Of a DNA stretch of 64,000 nucleotides, positions 10,707-19,748 are shown one piece after another (position 1 is the stretch's first letter; every line of letters starts with the position of its first letter). The notes under the pieces were generated by a model. It had not been told where the DNA came from. It made no database searches and saw only the letters and a list, made by a program, of their open reading frames with translations. The translations under genes were made by a program, and so were the position numbers. Origin of the DNA: CAVSLM01 sp963728895 (GTDB lineage: Bacteria; Pseudomonadota; Gammaproteobacteria; JBBQDK01); NCBI GenBank assembly GCA_963728895.1, contig CAVSLM010000014.1, positions 1 to 64,000 of the forward strand, in the 5' to 3' direction.

Positions 10707-11093
10707 ATGAATCGAACAATGCCGAATTCGATGCCGGCGGTGCTGACATCGCTCGTCCTGGCGGGCCTGGTCCTTGTCGTCGCGCAGACCGCAGCGGACG
10801 ACGTCGTGGTGCTGAAGACCGGTCAGGAACGCTTGAGCTATGCGCTGGGCATGGACCTGGGGAACCAGCTGCGGGCGCTTTCGGTGCAGGTGGATCCGGC
10901 GATTTTTGCCGGTGGGCTTGCGGACGGTCTGGCCGGCGCAAAGACGCTTTTGACCAGAGAAGAGTCGCGGGCCGCCATCGCCGCCCTCCAGCAGGAAGTG
11001 CAGCGCAGGGAGATGGAAAGGGCAGGGATGCAGTCGGCTCCGCCCGCGCGGCCGGCCGACGCCGAAACGGATCCAGTCCAGCCCAGGCCGTGA
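10707..11093 (+). CDS. Orphan FkpA/Mip N-terminal domain protein
   Basis: This is a 128-residue exported protein. After a signal peptide (about residues 1-31, ending AQTAADD) it carries the N-terminal dimerisation domain of FkpA/Mip-type peptidyl-prolyl isomerases: LSYALGMDLGNQLRAL, then DPAIFAGGLADGLAG and LLTREESRAAIAALQQEV. In full-length enzymes a long helix leads to an FKBP catalytic domain of about 110 residues. Here the chain ends instead in a Pro/Ala-rich tail (APPARPADAETDP) at 11093. The protein can therefore dimerise but not isomerise prolines; a holdase-type periplasmic role is possible. It lies between two copper genes. I see no remnant of the catalytic domain downstream, so this may be a stable short form rather than a fresh truncation. 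Confidence 0.7.
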   Translation: MNRTMPNSMPAVLTSLVLAGLVLVVAQTAADDVVVLKTGQERLSYALGMDLGNQLRALSVQVDPAIFAGGLADGLAGAKTLLTREESRAAIAALQQEVQRREMERAGMQSAPPARPADAETDPVQPRP

Positions 11094-11315
11094 GTCCCAC
11101 GACGGTCTGGGTGACGCGCGTGATTGCGCCGTACCGGCGCCCGCCGCACAATAGCGCGCCGTTCATCGGGGATCGGACGGTCTCGCTCCGCGCCTCCATT
11201 TTCCGATAGCGCCTCACGCCTGCAGCGCCATGCACCGTCCCGGGCCAAGGGAATCGACGTGCTTCCGGGTCGAATTCTGAAGGCGCGCATTTCGCACCAA
11301 GAGTCGAGTCACTCC

Positions 11316-12296
11316 ATGAAACCTCGCGCGTTCCTGCTCCTCGTCCTGCCCGCCGTCACCATGCTCCTGCTCGGCCAGGGATGTGGCCGGCCCGCCGATG
11401 CTCCGGCCATGGAAGCGGCGTCGCCGGAGGCGTCCTTGGATCACGATGTACAGCATCACGAGGCCTCCTATGTCTGTCCCATGCATCCGCAGGTGGTGCG
11501 CGGGGAGCCGGGTCGCTGCCCCATCTGCGGGATGGACCTGGTGCGGAAGGTACCGGAAGCGTCGCCCGGCACAGCGATCCGTGACGGGGCGGCGCTGGTA
11601 CAGGTGTCGCCGGCCGTGGTGAACCAGCTCGGCGTGCGCGCCGCACCGGTACGGCGCGGCACCCTGGTGCGAACCGTCAAGGGCTTCGGCGTGTTCCTGC
11701 GTACTTCGGTACAAGGCTACCGGCCCGTATACCACGGTGCCGCACCGAGCGTGAACGACGCCGACACCTCCACCTCGGCGATGCTGGTGCAGGCACAGGT
11801 ATTCGAACGCGATGCGCCACTGATCAAGGTGGGGCAGAGCGCGCGCGTGCGTTTCCCCGGCCTGGGAGACAAGGAGTGGACGGGAACCGTCATCGGTCTC
11901 GAGGCGCAGGTGAATCAGGTCACCCACACCCAGGTCTTCCACGTCTCGGTTGACCCAGAGGCCGCTTCGGTACCGGCCGGAATGTCGGCGAGCTTGGCCG
12001 TGGAAGTCGATCCCGTCGCCGACGTGCTGCTGGTTCCGCGCGATGCCGTGATCGCAACCGGCCAGGGCGCGCGGGTGGTGATCGACCGCGGGGCTGGCAG
12101 CTTCGAGTCCCGGGTGGTGCAGGTCGAGGACTTGGGCGAGGACGAGATCGTCATCCGTTCGGGGCTTCAGGAGGGGGAGCGCGTGGTCGTGTCCGCGCAG
12201 TTCCTGCTCGATTCCGAAGCCAATGTCCAGGCCGGGCTGCAACGCCTGTCCAATGAGCACGTCGTCCAGACGGCACCCGAAGGAGCAGGGCGGTAA
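11316..12296 (+). CDS. CusB-like RND periplasmic adaptor with heavy-metal-binding domain, short form
   Basis: This is a 326-residue lipoprotein (lipobox LLLGQGC) of the membrane-fusion family. Near residues 50-75 it has the heavy-metal-binding domain YVCPMHPQVV...GRCPICGMDL found in copper/silver efflux adaptors. The beta-barrel part (AMLVQAQVFERDAPLIKVGQ to VFHVSVDPEAASVPAGMSAS) and the membrane-proximal part (VLLVPRDAVIATGQGARVV, GLQEGERVVVSAQFLLDSE) are typical. The region that normally carries the lipoyl and alpha-hairpin domains is reduced to about 30 residues between TLVRTVKGFG and AMLVQ. It cannot reach an outer-membrane channel in the usual way. The stop overlaps the cusA start as TAATG, so the two are translationally coupled. 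Confidence 0.85.
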   Translation: MKPRAFLLLVLPAVTMLLLGQGCGRPADAPAMEAASPEASLDHDVQHHEASYVCPMHPQVVRGEPGRCPICGMDLVRKVPEASPGTAIRDGAALVQVSPAVVNQLGVRAAPVRRGTLVRTVKGFGVFLRTSVQGYRPVYHGAAPSVNDADTSTSAMLVQAQVFERDAPLIKVGQSARVRFPGLGDKEWTGTVIGLEAQVNQVTHTQVFHVSVDPEAASVPAGMSASLAVEVDPVADVLLVPRDAVIATGQGARVVIDRGAGSFESRVVQVEDLGEDEIVIRSGLQEGERVVVSAQFLLDSEANVQAGLQRLSNEHVVQTAPEGAGR

Positions 12297-15200
12297 TGAT
12301 CGCAACGATCATCCGTTCGTCGCTGCACAACCGCTTCCTGGTGCTGGTCGCCACGGCGCTGCTGGTGGCTTGGGGGCTCTATGCCGTACGCCACATCCCT
12401 CTCGACGCCATTCCGGATCTTTCCGACGTCCAGGTCATCATCAAGACCACCTATCCGGGTCAGGCGCCCCAGGTGGTCGAGGACCAGGTCACCTACCCGA
12501 TTGCCACCGCGCTGCGCGCCGTCACCGGGGCAGTCACAGTGCGCGGCTACTCCATGTACGGAGACTCGTATGTATACGTGGTGTTCAGGGATGGCACCGA
12601 CCCCTACTGGGCCCGCTCCCGGGTGCTGGAGCTGCTGAACCAGGCGGCAATCGGCCTCCCGCCGGGCGCACGCCCAACGCTCGGACCCGATGCGACGGCG
12701 GTAGGCTGGGTGTACCAGTACGCGCTCCTGGATCGCACCGGCGGCCACGATCTGGCGCAGCTGCGCAGCCTGCAGGACTGGTTCCTGAAGTACGAGCTGC
12801 AGTCCCTGCCGGGGGTCTCGGAGGTAGCGACGGTCGGCGGCATGGTCAAGCAGTACCAGGTGGTGATCGACCCCGACGTGCTGCGCAGCTACAACCTGCC
12901 GCTGACGACTTTGATGCAGGCGGTGACGCGATCCAATGCTGAAGTCGGCGGCGGCGCGTTGGAGATGGCCGAGGCGCGTTACATGATCCGGGTCGCCGGC
13001 TATCTGAACGGGATCGATGACCTGCGCAACGTCCCACTGTCTCCCCAGGACATCAAGGTCGGCGGAATGGGCATGGGATCGGGCTCCGGCGGTGCGGCGG
13101 TCCCGCTCACCGCGCGCACGGCGTATCGCCTGGGCGATATCGCCGATGTCCGCCTGGGTCCGCAAATGCGCGAGGGGATCGCGGAGCTCGATGGTGTGGG
13201 CGAGGTGGTGGGCGGCATCGTGCTGATGCGTCCCGGAAGCAACGCGCTCGAGACCATTACGGCGGTCAAGGCCAAGCTGGCCGATCTGCACGCGGCGTTG
13301 CCCGAGGGCGTGGAGCTGGTGGAGGTATATGACCGCTCGGGACTGATCCACCGCGCCATCGACACGCTGAGCAGCCGACTGGTGGAAGAGTTCATCATCG
13401 TCGCCCTGACCTGCACCCTGTTCCTGCTGCACTTCCGGTCCGCGCTCGTCGTGATCCTCAGCCTTCCGATCGGAATCCTCGCGGCCTTCGGCATCATGCA
13501 GTGGCAGGGCATCAGCGCCAACATCATGTCGCTGGGCGGTATCGCCATCGCCATCGGCGCCATGGTGGACGCTGCCATCGTCATGATCGAGAACCTGCAC
13601 AAGCACATGGAGCGCGAACCCCTGACGGCTGCGAACCGCTGGGCGGTGGTGCGCGAAGCCACCACGGAAGTCGGACCGGCGCTGTTCCTCTCCCTGCTGA
13701 TCATCACGCTGAGCTTTGTCCCCGTGCTGACATTGCAGGGCGAGGAAGGTCGGCTGTTCGCACCGCTCGCCTATACCAAGACCTACGCCATGGCCGCCGC
13801 GGCGCTGCTCTCGATTACGCTGGTGCCCGTGCTGCTGGGACTCTTCGTCCGCGGTCATGTGCGCAGCGAACAGGAGAACCCCATCAACCGCGCCCTGTTG
13901 GCTGCCTATCGCCCGCTGATCACCTGGGTGCTGCGCTCTCCCGGCGTCGTACTCGCATCGGCGATCGTGCTCACCCTGAGCGGAATCTGGCCGGCATTGC
14001 ACCTGGGCTCCGAGTTTATGCCGGACCTGGACGAGGGGGACCTGTTGTACATGCCCACCACACATCCGGGCATCGCACCCGACAAGGCGCGCCAGCTCCT
14101 GCAGCAGACCGACCGCCTGATACTCACGGTGCCGGAGGTGCAGCGGGTATTCGGAAAGGTGGGGCGCGCCGAGACGGCGACCGACCCGGCGCCCATGGAG
14201 ATGATCGAGACCACGATTCGACTCAAGCCGCGGGCGCAGTGGCGCGCGGGCATGACCATCGACCGGATCAAGGCCGAGCTCGAGCGGACCGTAAAGTTCC
14301 CCGGACTGATCAACGCCTGGCTCATGCCCATCAACGCCCGCCTGCAAATGCTCTCCACCGGCATCAAGACGCCGGTCGGAATCAAGATCGCAGGTCCCGA
14401 CCTCGCCGTCATCCAGCAGATCGGACAGCAGATCGAGCGGGTCGTCTCGGGTCTGCCGGGAACCGCGTCGGTATTCGCCGAGCGGGTCTCGGCGGGCCGG
14501 TATGTCAAGATCACGCCCAACCGCTTCGCGATGGGCATGGTTGGGCTAACCGTGATGGACTTGCAGGAGATCGTCGCCTCGGCAGTGGGTGGGATGAACC
14601 TGACCGAAGTGGTGGAAGGACGGGAACGCTACCCGGTGAACCTGCGCTACCCGTCCGAAACGCGTGACTCGGTGGAAAAACTCAAGCGCCTGCCATTGCT
14701 GGTGGACAGCCGTGGCACCCAGGTTCCCCTCGGTGACATCGCGCGGGTCGAGATCGTGGACGGACCGGACATGATCCGTACCGAGAACGCGCGCCTGAAC
14801 GGCTGGGTGTACATCGACCTCCGCGACCGGGACGTGGGCTCATACGTGACCAATGCGAGGCACGCAGTCGCGGCCCAGGTCAGGTTGCCGCCCGGGTATT
14901 CGCTCACCTGGTCGGGAGAGTACGAGCATTGGGAGGAGGCCAGGGCGCGGCTTTGGCTCGTAGTGCCCTTCACCCTGGCGATCATTCTGGTGTTGCTGTA
15001 CCTCAATTTCCGCAGCCTGACCGCGACGCTCATCATTCTGGGAACCCTGCCACTCGGCCTGGTGGGGGGTGTCTGGCTCATGTATTTCCTCGGCTACCAC
15101 CTCTCGGTGGCATCCGTCGTAGGCTTCATCGCCCTGGGCGGCGTCGCCGTGGAGATCGGCGTGGTGATGCTTCTGTACCTCGAGCGGGCGCTGGCGCGGC

Positions 15201-15481
15201 GGGTCGCGGCGCGTGCCGGTGCGGGGCTGACACGCGAAGAGGTGAGGGACGCCGTGATGGACGGAGCGTTATTACGGCTGCGACCGGTCACCATGACGAA
15301 GGTCGCGATCATCGCCGCGCTTCTCCCCATTTTGTTTGGGACCGGTGCGGGCTCGGAGGCCATGCAGCGCATCGCTGCGCCGATGGTGGGAGGGATGCTG
15401 AGCGTCGCCATCCTCACACTCGCGGTAATCCCCGCAGCCTATCTGGCGTGGAGGGTGCGACAGCCGCGCGCTGGCGAGTGA
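12296..15481 (+). CDS. cusA: CusA/CzcA-family heavy-metal efflux RND pump
   Basis: This is a full-length, 1061-residue inner-membrane proton-driven pump of the HME-RND type. The N-terminus IIRSSLHNRFLVLVATALL is the first transmembrane helix. The family markers IPLDAIPDLSDVQVIIKT, AIGAMVDAAIVMIENLHK (the proton-relay helix of metal pumps) and the C-terminal helix ending VILTLAVIPAAYLAWR are present, with about twelve predicted helices and two large periplasmic loops. The methionine-rich features and the CusB-like partner with a CPMHP/CGMDL domain point to Cu(I)/Ag(I) rather than Zn/Co/Cd. Translation is coupled to the adaptor by a TAATG overlap. No outer-membrane CusC-type channel gene is present in the window. 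Confidence 0.93.
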   Translation: MIATIIRSSLHNRFLVLVATALLVAWGLYAVRHIPLDAIPDLSDVQVIIKTTYPGQAPQVVEDQVTYPIATALRAVTGAVTVRGYSMYGDSYVYVVFRDGTDPYWARSRVLELLNQAAIGLPPGARPTLGPDATAVGWVYQYALLDRTGGHDLAQLRSLQDWFLKYELQSLPGVSEVATVGGMVKQYQVVIDPDVLRSYNLPLTTLMQAVTRSNAEVGGGALEMAEARYMIRVAGYLNGIDDLRNVPLSPQDIKVGGMGMGSGSGGAAVPLTARTAYRLGDIADVRLGPQMREGIAELDGVGEVVGGIVLMRPGSNALETITAVKAKLADLHAALPEGVELVEVYDRSGLIHRAIDTLSSRLVEEFIIVALTCTLFLLHFRSALVVILSLPIGILAAFGIMQWQGISANIMSLGGIAIAIGAMVDAAIVMIENLHKHMEREPLTAANRWAVVREATTEVGPALFLSLLIITLSFVPVLTLQGEEGRLFAPLAYTKTYAMAAAALLSITLVPVLLGLFVRGHVRSEQENPINRALLAAYRPLITWVLRSPGVVLASAIVLTLSGIWPALHLGSEFMPDLDEGDLLYMPTTHPGIAPDKARQLLQQTDRLILTVPEVQRVFGKVGRAETATDPAPMEMIETTIRLKPRAQWRAGMTIDRIKAELERTVKFPGLINAWLMPINARLQMLSTGIKTPVGIKIAGPDLAVIQQIGQQIERVVSGLPGTASVFAERVSAGRYVKITPNRFAMGMVGLTVMDLQEIVASAVGGMNLTEVVEGRERYPVNLRYPSETRDSVEKLKRLPLLVDSRGTQVPLGDIARVEIVDGPDMIRTENARLNGWVYIDLRDRDVGSYVTNARHAVAAQVRLPPGYSLTWSGEYEHWEEARARLWLVVPFTLAIILVLLYLNFRSLTATLIILGTLPLGLVGGVWLMYFLGYHLSVASVVGFIALGGVAVEIGVVMLLYLERALARRVAARAGAGLTREEVRDAVMDGALLRLRPVTMTKVAIIAALLPILFGTGAGSEAMQRIAAPMVGGMLSVAILTLAVIPAAYLAWRVRQPRAGE

Positions 15482-15635
15482 TATTTGTCTTGGCGCGCGA
15501 GACGACTCGCACGGCGCGCAGAGAGCGGGCGTTGCGCTCCGCGCTCATGCCCCCGCGTGCCATACTCGCACGGGAACCGACGCTCGTCTCACGTGCACCC
15601 CTACGTGCACGCTACATGGGGGAACCGGGGACAGA

Positions 15636-15657
15636 CCACGGTTACCGGAAACCGTGG
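15636..15657. repeat. Short inverted repeat beside the IS91-type remnant
   Basis: CCACGGTT and AACCGTGG flank a 6-base loop in the non-coding stretch between cusA and the transposase remnant. It could act as a weak terminator for cusA or belong to the element; no T-tract follows. Confidence 0.5.
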
Positions 15658-15669
15658 TACATCCCCTAT

Positions 15670-16047
15670 CGCGCCGTACAGCCGTTTCCACGGGGTGTTT
15701 GCGCCAAACAGCAAACACCGCGCGCGGGTGACACCGGCCAAGCGGGGCAGGGGAGACGAGCGCCTCCCACAGGGAGATTCGGACGAGCCCACGTCGGCCG
15801 AACGCCGCGCCGCGATGAGCCTTAAGCGCAGCGCCTGAAGCGGGTCTTTGGCATCGACATCGAGACCTGCCCGGCCTGTGGCGGGGCGGTTCGGATGCAT
15901 CGGAGTATGCCGAGGTGATGCCCAAAGCACTTCGTGGGGCAGGCTCTCGAGAAGATCCTCACCCACCTGGATGCGAAAGCCCTCGAGCCGCAAGCGTCGA
16001 TGCGACCTCCGTGCCGGGCGCCGCCCCAGCGGGGGCTGTTCGACTGA
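15670..16047 (+). pseudogene. IS91-family transposase, C-terminal remnant
   Basis: The conserved tail of IS91-type (Y2, rolling-circle) transposases is readable in three consecutive frames. These are SRFHGVFAPNSKHRARVTPA at about 15680-15745 with SAERRAAM to about 15820, then AQRLKRVFGIDIETCPACGG with GAVRMH from about 15827, and finally EKILTHLDAKALEPQASMRP ending in GLFD and a TGA at 16045-16047. The zinc-finger-like CPACGG pair is intact, but the frames shift near 15822 and again near 15900. The catalytic HUH and tyrosine region is entirely absent upstream, where cusA ends at 15481. This is a dead 3' fragment left after an insertion event; the family assignment is firm. Confidence 0.83.
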
Positions 16048-16189
16048 GCGGATCTCCCGAAGATGCGCCTCGCCCAACGCTATCCACTCCCTCCGCCACG
16101 TGTCGTTCACAGCATCTACCGTCATGCAGCGAGGCCATAGTTTGAGGAGCCGGATGCCCCAATTGGGCACGTCCGGATCTGTAGGAGCC

Positions 16190-16209
16190 GCGGGCAGGCA
16201 ACTGCCCGC
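16190..16209. repeat. GNRA-type hairpin repeat
   Basis: GCGGGCAG and CTGCCCGC pair across a GCAA tetraloop, preceded by GTAGGAGC. It resembles the short extragenic palindromes common in gammaproteobacteria and lies between the IS91 remnant and a small membrane-protein gene. A second small palindrome, TGCCC-CAATT-GGGCA, lies just upstream near 16155. Confidence 0.55.
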
Positions 16210-16287
16210 AGCGCCTAGCCAAAACTTTTTTATCTGAGGAGATCTCCGAATGCTGGACCGAACTGACGACGCCGGGTAATTCGCGAC

Positions 16288-16659
16288 ATGATCACCGCGG
16301 AGAACACTGTCATCAACCACCGGACTATGTGGATGGCAACTTTTCAAGGCTTTCTTTTCGCAGCGCTCGGCTTTGCTTGGACTAAGCCTGCTCCCCGCTC
16401 GCTGATATTTGTCTTCGCTTTCTTGGGTCTTGCAGTCTCCCTCGTGACGATCAGTGCGACCATCGGCGCAACCAAGGCCATGATCCACCTCAACGATTGG
16501 TGGGAACAACGTCGACCGAAGGATTACGACCGCCCGCCAGTCATCGGCTTTCCGATTCCGCCCGCAAGTTGTAGATGGCGAACAGCGTGGTGGAACTGGT
16601 ATCCCGCACTTTGCGGCACAGCCTGGATCCTCATCGCCATAATCGGATGGTGCGCTTAG
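16288..16659 (+). CDS. Small integral membrane protein, unknown function
   Basis: This is a 123-residue protein with a short polar N-terminus (MITAENTVINHRTM), two adjacent hydrophobic helices (about 14-32 and 37-58), a charged loop with HLNDWWEQRRPKDYDRPPV, and a Trp-rich C-terminal helix (WNWYPALCGTAWILIAIIGW). The hydrophobic pattern and moderate GC suggest it is genuine. No good ribosome binding site is obvious. It lies alone between two transposase remnants, so it is likely cargo or chromosomal sequence trapped between insertions. I do not recognise a family. Confidence 0.6.
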   Translation: MITAENTVINHRTMWMATFQGFLFAALGFAWTKPAPRSLIFVFAFLGLAVSLVTISATIGATKAMIHLNDWWEQRRPKDYDRPPVIGFPIPPASCRWRTAWWNWYPALCGTAWILIAIIGWCA

Positions 16660-16703
16660 CCCGTAAATCTCACCGCCAGTTAGAAATAGCCCTCCGACTG
16701 ACG

Positions 16704-16733
16704 CATAAAGTGAGTTACGAGCAGCACTTTATG
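16704..16733. repeat. Inverted repeat upstream of the chimeric transposase
   Basis: CATAAAGTG and CACTTTATG (9 bp each) flank a 12-base loop, 20 bases before the transposase start codon. It may be part of the IS end or a regulatory hairpin for the transposase. Confidence 0.5.
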
Positions 16734-16753
16734 AACAACCAGAAGGGGGGCCT

Positions 16754-17559
16754 ATGACGACAGAGTGTAATCGTGGGCAGCTGGAATTTCACGCGCTGGG
16801 ACGGCCCAAGTGGTGGGACGTTTCGACGGTGGAAGGATCAGTTCCGACGGTGGTGGAATGCTGCTGCGCGAGGCGGATTTGCGCATTGGGCTGACGTCGC
16901 GCCTGGCCGACTGTTTCATCGATTACCGAAACCCGCTCAGTGTCGAGCATTCGGTGCAGACGTTGTTGGCACGGCGCGTCTACGGCGTTGCGCTCGGCTA
17001 CGAAGACCTCAGCGATCATAACGTACTGCGCTCGGACAGCGTACTGGCGATGGCCATCGACAAGGTACGCTCCGCCGAGGCGCAGCGCATGGCCCAGGAC
17101 GGCTATCAGCCGGTGCTCAAGAAGTCCCGCTGGTGCCTGCTCAAGCGTCGCGCGAATCTCACCGACACCCAGCGTCTCAAACTGCGCGATCTGCTGCGCT
17201 ACAACCTGCAGAGCGTACGCGCCTACCTCCTCAAGGAGGACTTCCAGCAGTTCTGGGACTACGACTCGCCCACCTGGGCGGGCAAGTTTCTCGATCAGTG
17301 GTGCACCCAGGTCATGCGCTCGAGAATCGCGCCGATGAAGAAGTTCGCCCGCACGCTACGCACCCACCGCGAGCTGCTGCTGAACTATTTCCGCGCTCGA
17401 AAAGCCTTCTCCAGCGGTGTGATCGAAGGCATGAACAACAAGGCCAAACTCACCATGAGAAAAGCCTACGGCTTTCGGACCTTCCGAATAACAGAACTCT
17501 CGCTCTACCATGCGCTTGGAAAACTCCCGGAGCCAAAACTCACCCACAGTGTCTACTGA
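16754..17559 (+). mobile_element. Chimeric transposase: IS1380-type N-terminus joined to ISL3-type C-terminus
   Basis: Translation from the ATG at 16754 (after AGAAGGGGGG) gives MTTECNRGQLEFHALGRP, the start of IS1380-family transposases. One missing G near 16807 shifts the frame; from 16810 it resumes as VVGRFDGGRISSDGG to YGVALGYEDLSDHNVLRSD, all IS1380-type. At about 17045-17060 the protein changes family without losing frame. From AIDKVRSAEAQRMAQDGYQP onward (KKSRWCLLKRRANLTD, YLLKEDFQQFWDYDSPTWAG, FSSGVIEGMNNKAKLTMRKA) it is the C-terminal half of an ISL3-type transposase, complete to HSVY. Each family's other half is missing, so neither catalytic core is whole. The ORF would still make a 249-residue hybrid from 16810. 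I read it as a recombination scar between two insertion sequences. Confidence 0.82.
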
Positions 17560-17781
17560 CGATCCATTTATATATATCTGCTAGACTGTGATGCAACCTA
17601 CCAAAGGCGCTGTCTGTCGGCGGCCAACCAAATGCTGGCCGTAAGGAGACCGGGTGCTTCGATTTGCCGCGAACCTCAGCGAGCGGGAGTCGCGCGTCAG
17701 GTTGTGCCCGGTGGCATGCGCACGCCAGATAGGAAGATTCAAGACGGGAGGGGTTTCCGGTTTCCACGAAATCGGAGCGAC

Positions 17782-19545
17782 ATGGCTCGACTGCTATCGG
17801 TGAACGTCGGACTTCCGCGCGACATCGAGTGGAAGGGCGGCACTGTGCACACCGGGATCTGGAAGGATCCGGTGCGTGGCCGCTGTCGCGTCGACCGGTT
17901 GAATCTGGACGGAGACGGGCAAGGCGACTTGGGCGGGCACGGGGGTGAGCAGCGTGCCGTCTTCGTCTACCAGATCGAATCGTATCGCTATTGGCAAGAG
18001 CAGCTGAAGAGGGTCGACTTCGTCCACGGACAGTTCGGCGAGAACTTCACGATCGAAGGATTGCCCGACGATGCCGTCTGCATCGGCGACCGTTATCAGA
18101 TCGGCAGCGCACTGTTCGAGGTCACTCAGCCTCGCGTTACCTGCTATCGCGTCGGCATTCGGATGAACGAGCCCCGGATGCCAGCATTGTTGACGTTCAG
18201 CGGACGGCCGGGGTTCTACTTCCGCGTCCTGCAGGAAGGCGAGGTGGGCGCCGGCGACGAAATCGTGAAGGTGGGAGAGGCGCAGGAGCGAATGACCGTC
18301 GCGGAGATCAACGCACTCCTCTATTCTCCCAGTCACCCACGCGATCGACTGGAGCGCGCGTTGCGGATCGAAGCGCTTTCGCCCGGATGGCGCTCGTCGT
18401 TCGAGGCGTTGCTGCAGAGCCAAACGACTGGCGCGGGGAGTGGGAACGCGGGGCTCGCGCCGGCAGCGGCTGCGTATCCGGCTGCACCGGGATTTCGGAC
18501 GCTCGCGGTAACGGCGATCGATCAAGAGTCCGCGGACGTCCTCTCGCTGACGATGCAGAGCCCGGACGGTCATCCGCTTCGAACGGCTCTGCCCGGCCAA
18601 TACGTGGTCGTGCGTCTTGAGCGCAGCGTCGGCGGCCCGCCACTTTTTCGCAGCTACTCGCTTTCGGGTCCGCTCTCGACGGAGCGCTATCGAATCAGTG
18701 TGAAGATCGAGCCGAATGGGGCGGCTGGAACCTACCTGCGGGAGCATGTCCGTGTGGGCGATGCTCTCGAGGTCAGCTCGCCGCGCGGAAGCTTCATTCT
18801 CCAGTCCGGAGAGCGGCCGGTGGTGCTGCTTAGCGCGGGGATCGGGGCGACACCTGTTCTGGCGATGCTGCACGCGCTGGCGGCGGCCGGCTCGACACGA
18901 CAGGTCTTGTGGCTGCACGCTGCTCGCGATCGGCAGCATCATCCATTCGCCGCCGAAGTCCGCCGTCTCATGCTCGCGCTCACGCACGGCTGCAGCTATG
19001 TTTGTTACAGCAGGCCGGGCTCGCGTGACAAGGTGGGAGAGGATTTCGACGCCAGCGGTCACCTGTCGCGATCGGTCTTCGACGAGGTCGGCGTCTCACG
19101 AGAGGCGGATGTCTACCTCTGCGGGCCGACTCGCTTCATGGCAGACATGAAAGAGGCGCTCGCAAGTTTGGGCCTGGCGCCGGAGCGGATTCACGTCGAG
19201 CTCTTCAACGGCAGCGAGTCGATGACGCCAGGTGTCGTCGGCGCAGCGACGCGAGCTTCGCATCCGCCGAAGAACGACGCCAACACCGGTCCGCTGGTAT
19301 CGTTCGCGCGCAGTGGCATCGCCGCGCACTGGAAGGCATCGGCCTACCACAGCATTTTGGAGTTGGCCGAGGCGTGCGATGTCCCGGTGCGTTGGTCGTG
19401 CCGGACTGGTGTTTGTCACACTTGTGAGAGCGGTTTGGTCTCGGGGACGGTCGTGTACGGACCAGAGCCACTCGAAAGGCCCGCCGACGGCAACGTTCTC
19501 GTTTGCTGCTCACAACCGATTCGCGACGTCGTCATCGATTTGTGA
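17782..19545 (+). CDS. MOSC domain-ferredoxin reductase-2Fe-2S fusion oxidoreductase
   Basis: This is a 587-residue, three-module protein. Residues 1-180 are a MOSC sulfur-carrier domain of the YiiM type (GDLGGHGGEQRAVFVYQIES, with a conserved Cys in PRVTCYRVGIRMNEPRMPA), followed by a small helical YiiM-like domain to about 220. Residues 240-480 form a flavin reductase with the FAD motif FRSYSLSG, a nucleotide-binding LSAGIGATPVLAMLHAL and a C-terminal YLCGPTRFMADMKEAL. The last 85 residues are a plant-type [2Fe-2S] ferredoxin with CRTGVCHTC and a fourth Cys in VLVCCSQP. The start is the ATG at 17782. Related proteins reduce N-hydroxylated or oxidised substrates using NAD(P)H and molybdenum-cofactor-type sulfur chemistry; the substrate here is unknown. 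It stands alone, between mobile-element debris and an exosortase-sorted protein. Confidence 0.9.
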   Translation: MARLLSVNVGLPRDIEWKGGTVHTGIWKDPVRGRCRVDRLNLDGDGQGDLGGHGGEQRAVFVYQIESYRYWQEQLKRVDFVHGQFGENFTIEGLPDDAVCIGDRYQIGSALFEVTQPRVTCYRVGIRMNEPRMPALLTFSGRPGFYFRVLQEGEVGAGDEIVKVGEAQERMTVAEINALLYSPSHPRDRLERALRIEALSPGWRSSFEALLQSQTTGAGSGNAGLAPAAAAYPAAPGFRTLAVTAIDQESADVLSLTMQSPDGHPLRTALPGQYVVVRLERSVGGPPLFRSYSLSGPLSTERYRISVKIEPNGAAGTYLREHVRVGDALEVSSPRGSFILQSGERPVVLLSAGIGATPVLAMLHALAAAGSTRQVLWLHAARDRQHHPFAAEVRRLMLALTHGCSYVCYSRPGSRDKVGEDFDASGHLSRSVFDEVGVSREADVYLCGPTRFMADMKEALASLGLAPERIHVELFNGSESMTPGVVGAATRASHPPKNDANTGPLVSFARSGIAAHWKASAYHSILELAEACDVPVRWSCRTGVCHTCESGLVSGTVVYGPEPLERPADGNVLVCCSQPIRDVVIDL

Positions 19546-19748
19546 AGCCTGACCCGGATTCGATTTCTGAGGTGGACTCGATCCTTACAGTAGCTCGCAT
19601 GGGGTCACTGAGGGACCGTCACGGCCGACTGCCAGGAACCTCTGGCCGCAAGTGGAGAATCAGGGCGCCGGTCATGACAATTTCCATAAATCGCCGGTGA
19701 GACGTGCGGAACGTCCAAGAAAATTCCCGCTTCCATGGAAGCGTTCTG

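Noticed and set aside
12167..14347. A 726-residue open frame on the minus strand across cusA
   Set aside because: It is antisense to a conserved pump gene, is rich in His/Arg/Gln as GC-rich shadows are, and has no motif.
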